Part shown: in pieces, positions 26,589-32,434 of the stretch | How the letters are laid out: every line of letters begins with the position of its first letter | How positions within the stretch are numbered: position 1 is the first letter of the stretch | NCBI GenBank assembly: GCA_024636955.1 | Contig: JAGXGB010000026.1 | Location: 1 to 42,756, forward strand | Length of the DNA: 42,756 nucleotides | Source of the DNA: Bacteroidales bacterium | GTDB taxonomy: Bacteria > Bacteroidota > Bacteroidia > Bacteroidales > Lentimicrobiaceae | Direction of reading: 5' to 3' | Notes under the pieces: generated by a model | Told to the model about the DNA's origin: nothing | Databases searched by the model: none | The model's input: the letters and a program-made list of their open reading frames with translations, nothing else | Position numbers and translations under genes: made by a program

Positions 26589-27236
26589 ATGGAAATAAAA
26601 GAAATAAATGTTAGGTATAGCCAGCTTGCAGAAACAGAATGCTGTCTCTCATGCGGCGGAGCTTTGAATTACGCAGTTGCTCAACCCGGTGAAGTTTGTG
26701 TAGATCTTGGAAGCGGACGCGGTACCGATGCAATAAGAATGGCTGAAGCAGTTGGTGAAGATGGATTCGTTTACGGATTGGATATCTCTGACGGAATGTT
26801 GCAGACCGCACGAAAGAATGCAGAGAAACTTGATGTTAAAAATGTAAGCTTCATCCGCAGCACACTTGAGAAACTGGAACTGCCGGATAAAGTTGCCAAC
26901 TTGGTCATTTCCAATTGCACACTAAATCATGCATCAAACAAACAAGCTGTGTGGCATGAGATTCATCGGATACTCAAAAAAGGCGGACGCTTTGTAATCA
27001 GTGATATCTATGCAGTTGAACCAATAGCCGAAGAGTACAAAAATGATCCTGTGGCGGTTGCAGAATGCTGGGCTGGAGCAGTTACACGTGAAGAGTACAT
27101 GAAGCATCTGGTGAATGCAGGTTTTAGCGAAGTGGAGATCATTGAAGAATCAACTCCCTATGCTAAAGGGAAAGCTCTGGTGGCCAGCTTTACCATTGCG
27201 TCAAAGAGATCATTGAAATGCAATTGCAGTAATTAA
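26589..27236 (+). CDS. ArsM-like SAM-dependent methyltransferase
   Basis: 215 residues. The SAM-binding loop is VDLGSGRGTD (about 38-47), with acidic Asp65 in YGLDIS. Cysteines lie where arsenite methyltransferases keep theirs: ECCLSCGG (18, 19, 22), SNC (110) and AEC (160); the last two are 50 apart, as I recall for Cys174 and Cys224 of algal ArsM. The C-terminus KCNCSN adds two more. Known ArsM enzymes methylate trivalent arsenic with thioredoxin as reductant; thioredoxins are encoded on both sides here. But the next genes are a Cys-rich peptide and a radical SAM enzyme, so the target may be the peptide or a bound metalloid. No arsR, arsB or arsC is in the window. Confidence 0.82.
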   Translation: MEIKEINVRYSQLAETECCLSCGGALNYAVAQPGEVCVDLGSGRGTDAIRMAEAVGEDGFVYGLDISDGMLQTARKNAEKLDVKNVSFIRSTLEKLELPDKVANLVISNCTLNHASNKQAVWHEIHRILKKGGRFVISDIYAVEPIAEEYKNDPVAVAECWAGAVTREEYMKHLVNAGFSEVEIIEESTPYAKGKALVASFTIASKRSLKCNCSN

Positions 27237-27300
27237 TTGAGGAATAAAACCATAACAAATCGAGAGTAAAACAAGATTTCAATAATAAAAACATTACAAC

Positions 27301-27405
27301 ATGAAAACAGTGATCAAGAAAAAAATTACGACTAAAACAGTAGTAAAGAAAGAAGCTTTATGCTGTGCCAAGACTTCAAAAACAACTCCCGGCTGTCACG
27401 ATTAA
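27301..27405 (+). CDS. Cys-containing precursor peptide, candidate RiPP substrate
   Basis: A 34-residue reading frame, ATG at 27301 and TAA at 27403-27405. The stop overlaps the radical SAM gene start as TAATG, which is strong evidence that it is translated and coupled. The first ~19 residues are Lys/Thr/Val-rich (nine lysines overall) like a leader; the rest carries Cys21-Cys22, a Thr/Ser/Lys stretch, and ends P-G-Cys32-His-Asp. A short leader plus Cys-rich core beside a SPASM radical SAM enzyme is the usual layout for peptide maturases. It lies 64 bases after the methyltransferase. The mature product and cleavage site cannot be predicted. Family not recognised. Confidence 0.7.
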   Translation: MKTVIKKKITTKTVVKKEALCCAKTSKTTPGCHD

Positions 27406-28733
27406 TGAACTTCTCAAAACATAACATTTATTCACTGATAGATGGTTCTGATAACCATTATATAGTTAACCTGCTCAGTGGGAGTGCCGATATACTGGAT
27501 CCCGAGGAATTCCGAATGCTAGGCGATTACATGGCGGGAAGGGAAGTACCTGCAGAATTCCTTACTGAGCTTGAGTTGAAGGGTTATGTGGTGGATGAAA
27601 CTAAAGAAGTAAAGCTTTACAAGCAAAAGTACCTTGATTTCATAGATTCAAGGGACGATGATGAAATACAGCTTTTCTTCGTTCCTAATTATAGTTGCAA
27701 TTTCGCTTGCACCTACTGTTACCAGGATGAATACTCAAACAAAAGCAAGCCCGGATCGCAGGAAATGGTTGATGCCTTTTTCAGATACATAAACCTTGAG
27801 TTTGCAGGACGACGTAAATACCTCACGATCTTTGGGGGTGAGCCACTAATGAATTCTCCTGCACAAAAGGAGATGATCAGTAACCTGGTTAATCAGGCTA
27901 CCGACTCCGGTCTCGAGATCTGCATCGTAACCAACGGTTATTCGGTAGTTGACTATATTGACATACTGAAAGCCGGCCGGATAAGGGAGATACAGATAAC
28001 ACTCGATGGTATTGGAAGCATACATGATTCCCGGCGCTTCCTCAAAGGCGGTGGTGCCACGTTCGATAAGATAGTTGAAGGAATTGATGCATGTTTACGA
28101 AATGAATTGCCTGTTAACCTGCGTATGGTGATTGATAAGGAAAATATTGGCGGACTACCTGCTTTAGCTGACTTCGCAATAGCCAGAGGCTGGACTGCCA
28201 GCCCGTACTTCAAAACCCAGGTAGGCAGAAACTATGAACTTCATCACTGTCAGGCCACTGCCGGTAAACTATTCGACCGTTTCTCAATGTATGAGCAAAT
28301 CTACAAGCTTACTGAAGAGCATCCACAGATTGCAGAGTTTTATCAGCCTTCGTATTCAATAACAAAGTATCTGGCTGAAAACGGCACATTGCCCGATCCT
28401 CTGTTCGACTCATGCCCTGCATGTAAAACTGAGTGGGCATTTGATTATACAGGGCAGATTTATTCATGTACCGCAACCGTGGGTAAGGAAGGTGAATCAC
28501 TGGGCACATTTTATCCTGCAGTAACGCGTAAGGATGAAATGATAAAAGCATGGGAAGAAAGAGACGTTATCTCCATTGAGGCATGTAGCAATTGCAGTAT
28601 GCAACTGGCTTGCGGTGGAGGCTGTGGTGCTATTTCAAAGAATAACACAGGCACAGTGCATTCACCTGATTGCCGCCCTGTGAAAGAACTTCTAGGACTT
28701 GGTTTTTCAGCTTTTAAGCTTGATCAGAGTTGA
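27405..28733 (+). CDS. Radical SAM/SPASM peptide maturase
   Basis: 442 residues from the ATG at 27405, chosen because it overlaps the peptide stop by one base; an in-frame ATG at 27360 would lie inside the peptide gene. N-terminal ~85 residues look like a small peptide-recognition domain. The radical SAM cluster ligands are C98-x3-C102-x2-C105, with GGEP at 144-147. The SPASM domain is complete: C340-x9-G350-x4-C355, then C394-x2-C397-x5-C403-x3-C407, and C423, giving two auxiliary [4Fe-4S] clusters. Such enzymes use SAM to form a 5'-deoxyadenosyl radical and crosslink or otherwise modify a peptide. The adjacent 34-residue peptide is the obvious substrate. Confidence 0.9.
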   Translation: MNFSKHNIYSLIDGSDNHYIVNLLSGSADILDPEEFRMLGDYMAGREVPAEFLTELELKGYVVDETKEVKLYKQKYLDFIDSRDDDEIQLFFVPNYSCNFACTYCYQDEYSNKSKPGSQEMVDAFFRYINLEFAGRRKYLTIFGGEPLMNSPAQKEMISNLVNQATDSGLEICIVTNGYSVVDYIDILKAGRIREIQITLDGIGSIHDSRRFLKGGGATFDKIVEGIDACLRNELPVNLRMVIDKENIGGLPALADFAIARGWTASPYFKTQVGRNYELHHCQATAGKLFDRFSMYEQIYKLTEEHPQIAEFYQPSYSITKYLAENGTLPDPLFDSCPACKTEWAFDYTGQIYSCTATVGKEGESLGTFYPAVTRKDEMIKAWEERDVISIEACSNCSMQLACGGGCGAISKNNTGTVHSPDCRPVKELLGLGFSAFKLDQS

Positions 28734-28838
28734 TTGTTGGTTCTGCCCTGGTGGCATACCAATGAGATGGTATATTAGAATTACCTGACAGAATAGAGTA
28801 TCACGATTAATAAATATAGATTATTAGAATCATAGAAC

Positions 28839-30107
28839 ATGAAAGAAATAAGTGCAGCAGAATTTGAAACAGAAGTATTGGAAGGTGGGAAAGTAGTACT
28901 TGACTTCTATTCCACCGAATGTCCTCCATGCGAGGCCCTTGCGCCTAAATTTGAGGGATTGTCAACACTATATGGTGATGACATTAAGTTTGTGAAGATG
29001 TTCAGGCAGGAAAACAGGGAACTGGCAAATGAATTAGGAGTTAAGTCGTCACCTACCCTGCTATTTTTCGATAAAGGAAAAGTTGTAGCCGATTCACTTT
29101 CCGGAGGTATTAAACGCAGTGAAATTATTCATCATCTTGACACAATGTTGCCTCAGGATAGGGTTGATCAGATCAAGTCAGGCATCAAACCTTCGGTATC
29201 TGAATTTGATGTTATCATACTGGGAGCAGGACCCGGCGGACTAACCGCAGGACTTTACCTCTGCCAAAGCAAGATCAACACAGTGCTTATTGATATAGCA
29301 CTACCGGGCGGACACGTTTCCACTACACATGAAGTATCAAATTACCCGGGGTTTATTGAACCACAGCCAGGTTATATGCTTTCGCACAACATGTCGGAAC
29401 AAACCAAATTATGCGGTACCGTTTATAAAGTAGCGGTTGATGTCACCAAAATTGATCTGGAAAAGAAAGAAGTAATCATAGATGAATTTGAAACCGTAAG
29501 AGCAAAGAAGATCATTATAGCCACCGGCACATCACCTAATCTTATGGGCATTCCCGGTGAGAAAGAACTGAAGGGCAAAGGTATATCCTACTGTGCAACC
29601 TGCGACGCGAAATATTATGGCGACAAGGAAGTAGTGGTTGTTGGAGGTGGCAACTCAGCAGTTGAGGAAGCTGATTTTATTAGCAAATTTGCAAGCAAGA
29701 TTACCATGGTGCATCAGTTTGCAGGTTTTACTGCCAACAAACATGCGCAGGAAAAACTACTGGCAAACAAAAAAGTGAGCGTACTCTTTGAACATGAACC
29801 CAGGTCGTTCGTGCGTGAAGGCGATAAGATGATAACACTGGTTGAAAATCTGAAAACAAAAGAATTAACACGACTGGAAAGCGACGGCGTATTTGTTTTT
29901 ATCGGCATGAAACCCAATGTTGCACTGTTTGACAACAAACTTGAAACCGATTCATGGGGCTATATAAAAACCGATGAGGACATGCGTACAAGCATACCCG
30001 GTATATATGCCGTAGGTGATGTGATCAGTAAAAAATACCGACAAATAACAACTGCTGTAGCTGATGGTACCATTGCTGCCATTGCCATAGCCAAAGAATT
30101 GAATTAA
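28839..30107 (+). CDS. Thioredoxin / thioredoxin-reductase fusion
   Basis: 422 residues. An N-terminal thioredoxin domain (about 1-105) has the active site C28-P-P-C31 and cis-proline at 72. After a linker, a flavoprotein reductase domain (about 123-422) has the FAD loop GAGPGG (129-134), the redox pair C252-A-T-C255, and a nucleotide fold GGGNSAVEEA (269-278). The family's NADPH motif HRRDxFRA reads HQFAGFTA here, so the arginines that bind the 2'-phosphate are gone; it may use NADH or another donor. The order thioredoxin then reductase is the reverse of the Mycobacterium leprae fusion. It follows the radical SAM gene by 105 bases and probably powers the cluster's thiol chemistry. Confidence 0.88.
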   Translation: MKEISAAEFETEVLEGGKVVLDFYSTECPPCEALAPKFEGLSTLYGDDIKFVKMFRQENRELANELGVKSSPTLLFFDKGKVVADSLSGGIKRSEIIHHLDTMLPQDRVDQIKSGIKPSVSEFDVIILGAGPGGLTAGLYLCQSKINTVLIDIALPGGHVSTTHEVSNYPGFIEPQPGYMLSHNMSEQTKLCGTVYKVAVDVTKIDLEKKEVIIDEFETVRAKKIIIATGTSPNLMGIPGEKELKGKGISYCATCDAKYYGDKEVVVVGGGNSAVEEADFISKFASKITMVHQFAGFTANKHAQEKLLANKKVSVLFEHEPRSFVREGDKMITLVENLKTKELTRLESDGVFVFIGMKPNVALFDNKLETDSWGYIKTDEDMRTSIPGIYAVGDVISKKYRQITTAVADGTIAAIAIAKELN

Positions 30108-30127
30108 CAGTAAAAAACAAAAATATC

Positions 30128-30532
30128 ATGAGCACAAACCAATTTATCATTGAGCAGGTAAGTCCTTTCAATGTGAATGAAACTGTTGAAAAGATCATTG
30201 AAGTTGCAACCCGCAAAGAGTGGCAGAACCCTGCCAACCATGATCTCCAGAAATCACTTGCCAGGAGCAACAAACATGTGCGGCCAGTGCAGGTAGTTGA
30301 AATATGTAAACCTGAATACTCAGGTACTATGCTTGAAAAGAATGATGAGCGAATTGTATCTGTGATGATGCCATGCCGCATATCAGTATACGAGAAAGAA
30401 GATGGTAAAACTTATATTGCTTTACTCAACACTGCTGCTATGAGCGAAGGCATGCCTGAATCAATAGCTGGTGCCATGAAAGGTGCATCAGATGAAAGTT
30501 TTGATATTGTAAGGGAAGTAATAAGCAACTAG
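30128..30532 (+). CDS. DUF302-domain protein
   Basis: 134 residues, no signal peptide. The DUF302 pattern is visible in VRPVQVVEICKPEYSGTML, MMPCRISVYE and TYIALLNTAAM. The two cysteines (in EICKP and MPCRI) are typical of this family, whose function is not established; members often sit near thiol or sulfur redox genes. It starts 20 bases after the thioredoxin reductase fusion, probably in one transcript, as the last gene of the cluster. Confidence 0.83.
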   Translation: MSTNQFIIEQVSPFNVNETVEKIIEVATRKEWQNPANHDLQKSLARSNKHVRPVQVVEICKPEYSGTMLEKNDERIVSVMMPCRISVYEKEDGKTYIALLNTAAMSEGMPESIAGAMKGASDESFDIVREVISN

Positions 30533-30585
30533 GCCTGCAACAAATTACCCTTGTTTGGCGGGCATTATTTCTTAAAAATAATTAT

Positions 30586-30593
30586 TACCTTTG
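30586..30593 (+). promoter_or_regulatory. -7 element of the tRNA-Arg gene
   Basis: TACCTTTG matches TAnnTTTG and lies 13 bases before the tRNA 5' end, the right place for tRNA transcription. Confidence 0.55.
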
Positions 30594-30606
30594 CACAATC
30601 CAAATT

Positions 30607-30678
30607 GGCCCTGTAGTTCAATGGATAGAACGGAAGTTTCCTAAACTTTAAATATAGGTTCGATTCCTATCGGGGCTA
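30607..30678 (+). tRNA. tRNA-Arg (anticodon CCU)
   Basis: All arms fold: acceptor stem GGCCCTG with CGGGGCT (two G-U wobbles), D stem GTTC/GAAC, anticodon stem GAAGT/ACTTT with loop TTCCTAA, and T arm ATAGG-TTCGATT-CCTAT. Positions 34-36 read CCT, decoding the arginine codon AGG. The 3' CCA is not encoded. A terminator follows closely. Confidence 0.93.
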
Positions 30679-30690
30679 CTACTATAAAAC

Positions 30691-30728
30691 ATAAAAAAGC
30701 TGCCGGATTATACCGGCAGCTTTTTTAT
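30691..30728. terminator. Bidirectional terminator between tRNA-Arg and FAS1 gene
   Basis: A perfect stem of at least 14 bp (30693-30706 with 30713-30726), loop ATTATA, with A6 on the 5' side and T6 on the 3' side, so it can end transcription from both directions. Confidence 0.9.
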
Positions 30729-30740
30729 GTACTTGAAAAT

Positions 30741-31682
30741 TTATGGGAGTAAAACTGCATCAATTGCATGAATTACACCATTGGTTCCCTGCACATCTGT
30801 GGCAACCACATTCACATCTGAATTGATGGAAACACCTGATGCACTTACCATTAACTCGAGATTATTACCCTCATTCAAGGTAGGTACTGATCCACTGGAA
30901 ACCTGAGCTGCCGTTACATTACCTGAAACAACATGGTATAGAAGGATTGGAGTAAGTTGCTCAGCTGTAAGGTCGTTTACTCCTGAAACGCCCAATGTAG
31001 CAAACAGTGCATCAAAGGCACTATTGGTTGGGGCAAAGATTGTAAATGGACCATCTGTACTCAGAGCTTCAACCAATCCGGCTTTTATTACAGCCAGAAC
31101 AAGTGTGCTAAAATTAGGATTGTTTATAGCATGATTTACTACGCTTGCAGGCAAAATAACCTTATCAATTGCATGGATCACACCATTTGATGCCATTACA
31201 TCAGCAACAATTACTTTGCTACCGTCAACTGTAACACCGGAATCTTTCTTTACAAATAATTTAACGCTATTGTTACCGGGAGCTCCGGTATTTAATGAAG
31301 GAACGTAACCTGAAGCAGTGATATCAGATGAAGCAATTTTACCTGCAACCACGTGGTTGAGTAATATAGGTGTTAGTGTTGCTGCATCCAAATCAGCAAT
31401 TCCGCTTACGCCTAACTGATCAAAAAGTAGTTCAAATGCATCATTGGTAGGTGCAAAAACTGTGAATGGACCATTTCCCTGCAATGTTGTTGCGAGATTG
31501 GCTTTAGTAACCGCCTCTACAAGAATAGAAAAACGTGCATCAGCAGATGCAACTTCCACTATATTTTTAGGCGCTTGTACAGGAACCTCCGGGGTTTCCT
31601 CATCTTTTGAACATGAAGTGAACATCGTAAATGATGATACTGCTATGGCCATAAGGCTAATTTTAAAAAATGTTGTTTTCAT
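30741..31682 (-). CDS. Lipoprotein with two FAS1 (fasciclin) domains
   Basis: 313 residues. Lipobox FTSC (Cys24), short acidic linker (SKDEETPEVP), then two FAS1 domains (about 38-170 and 180-313). Each has the family's GPFTVFAPTNDAF / GPFTIFAPTNSAF box and a later VHAIDKV or HAIDAV segment. FAS1 proteins are usually adhesion or matrix proteins at the cell surface. It stands alone, with a 10-bp inverted repeat about 50 bases upstream of its start. Confidence 0.92.
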   Translation of the reverse strand: MKTTFFKISLMAIAVSSFTMFTSCSKDEETPEVPVQAPKNIVEVASADARFSILVEAVTKANLATTLQGNGPFTVFAPTNDAFELLFDQLGVSGIADLDAATLTPILLNHVVAGKIASSDITASGYVPSLNTGAPGNNSVKLFVKKDSGVTVDGSKVIVADVMASNGVIHAIDKVILPASVVNHAINNPNFSTLVLAVIKAGLVEALSTDGPFTIFAPTNSAFDALFATLGVSGVNDLTAEQLTPILLYHVVSGNVTAAQVSSGSVPTLNEGNNLELMVSASGVSINSDVNVVATDVQGTNGVIHAIDAVLLP

Positions 31683-31731
31683 AACCGCTTGACTTTTAAT
31701 GTTTATAGTTTATTTGTTGTTTATGATGCTT

Positions 31732-31763
31732 AAACAGTGAATAAATACTTTTGTTCACTGTTT
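31732..31763. repeat. 10-bp inverted repeat upstream of the FAS1 gene
   Basis: AAACAGTGAA (31732-31741) and TTCACTGTTT (31754-31763) are perfect reverse complements with a 12-nt spacer. It starts 49 bases before the FAS1 start codon and could be an operator or a 5'-leader hairpin. Confidence 0.6.
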
Positions 31764-31896
31764 TTGTGTTTTTGTTAAACATTTTAATTATTGTCTTATT
31801 GTCCTCAACGGAACTGTCCGGCCACTCCCCTTATCATTTTCATTTTACATTCATTTTTCCCTACTTAATTATACCTTAGTATCAGGCATATTTAAT

Positions 31897-31962
31897 CAAT
31901 GTATAATATACATTGCTTTAACAAGGTTGGTACATGGTTGCTATTAGGTTCATACATGGTTG
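31897..31962. promoter_or_regulatory. Palindrome plus helically phased direct repeats
   Basis: CAATGTATA-A-TATACATTG (31897-31915) is a 19-bp perfect palindrome with a single central base. TACATGGTTG then occurs at 31931-31940 and 31953-31962, starting 22 bases apart, two helical turns. This is the arrangement of transcription factor binding sites, but no clear gene begins next to it. Confidence 0.4.
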
Positions 31963-32256
31963 TATAAAATAAATCTTCAATTTATCTGAATCCTGACTTC
32001 GAAAATCAGTTCCTTGATTGATTTTAGAAAGAGCGCCTATAAGATTTACTCTGCACTACTATATGGATTAAGGTATAAATTAAATAACAGGCTTTCAGGG
32101 GAAACTGTTAGAATCCATCAAATCGATAAAGATTGCGACTACAAGAGATTCTTGTGGAAATGGGTTTGTTTAATATTATGCTATATTACTCAAACAACGG
32201 AACGAATAACAGAGAAATAAACGCCCAAGTCAGAATGCTAAAGTTTTAAAGCTTAA

Positions 32257-32312
32257 GCTGAATGCTGAATGCTAACGGCTAAATGCTAACTGCTAAATAC
32301 TAAATACTGTAT
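32257..32312. repeat. Eight tandem 7-bp repeats
   Basis: Eight consecutive heptamers of the GCTAAAT type: GCTGAAT twice, then GCTAACG, GCTAAAT, GCTAACT, GCTAAAT, ACTAAAT and ACTGTAT. Intergenic heptamer tracts of this kind occur in Bacteroidota and cyanobacterial genomes; their role is not known. Confidence 0.75.
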
Positions 32313-32353
32313 TCAAAACAAATTACAGCTTCAGCTACACATCGATGGTATAC

Positions 32354-32406
32354 CATAAAAAAACAACCGCTAATAAACTATTACATAAATAGTTTATTAG
32401 CGGTTG
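32354..32406 (-). terminator. Terminator of the sortilin-like gene
   Basis: A 17-bp perfect stem (32364-32380 with 32390-32406); read on the minus strand it is followed by a run of seven T. It begins 28 bases after the stop codon. Confidence 0.85.
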
Positions 32407-32434
32407 AAGTAACGCTTAGAAAAGGCTTAAACCA

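Larger units (their letters stand above)
31683..32434. other. 752-bp intergenic stretch with repeats and operator-like sites
   Basis: No convincing gene. It contains, in order, a 10-bp inverted repeat (31732-31763), a 19-bp palindrome (31897-31915), a 10-bp direct repeat at 22-bp spacing (31931-31962), a doubtful 68-codon frame (32014-32220), eight tandem 7-mers (32257-32312), and the terminator of the downstream minus-strand gene. Confidence 0.6.

Noticed and set aside
28756-28773. Hairpin ATACCA-N6-TGGTAT after the radical SAM gene as a terminator
   Set aside because: Only 6 bp and no T run, so the downstream reductase gene can be on the same transcript.
25742-30532. Peptide cluster as a plain arsenic resistance operon
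   Set aside because: There is no ArsR, arsenate reductase or arsenite efflux gene, and a SPASM enzyme with a coupled Cys peptide is not part of such operons; arsenic chemistry is still possible.
32014-32220. 68-codon plus-strand frame in the large intergenic region
   Set aside because: No recognisable domain, unusual composition for the region, no promoter or clear ribosome site immediately before it. Kept only as a possibility if a transcript is found.
32257-32312. Heptamer tract as a CRISPR array
   Set aside because: Units are 7 bases with no spacers and no cas genes nearby.
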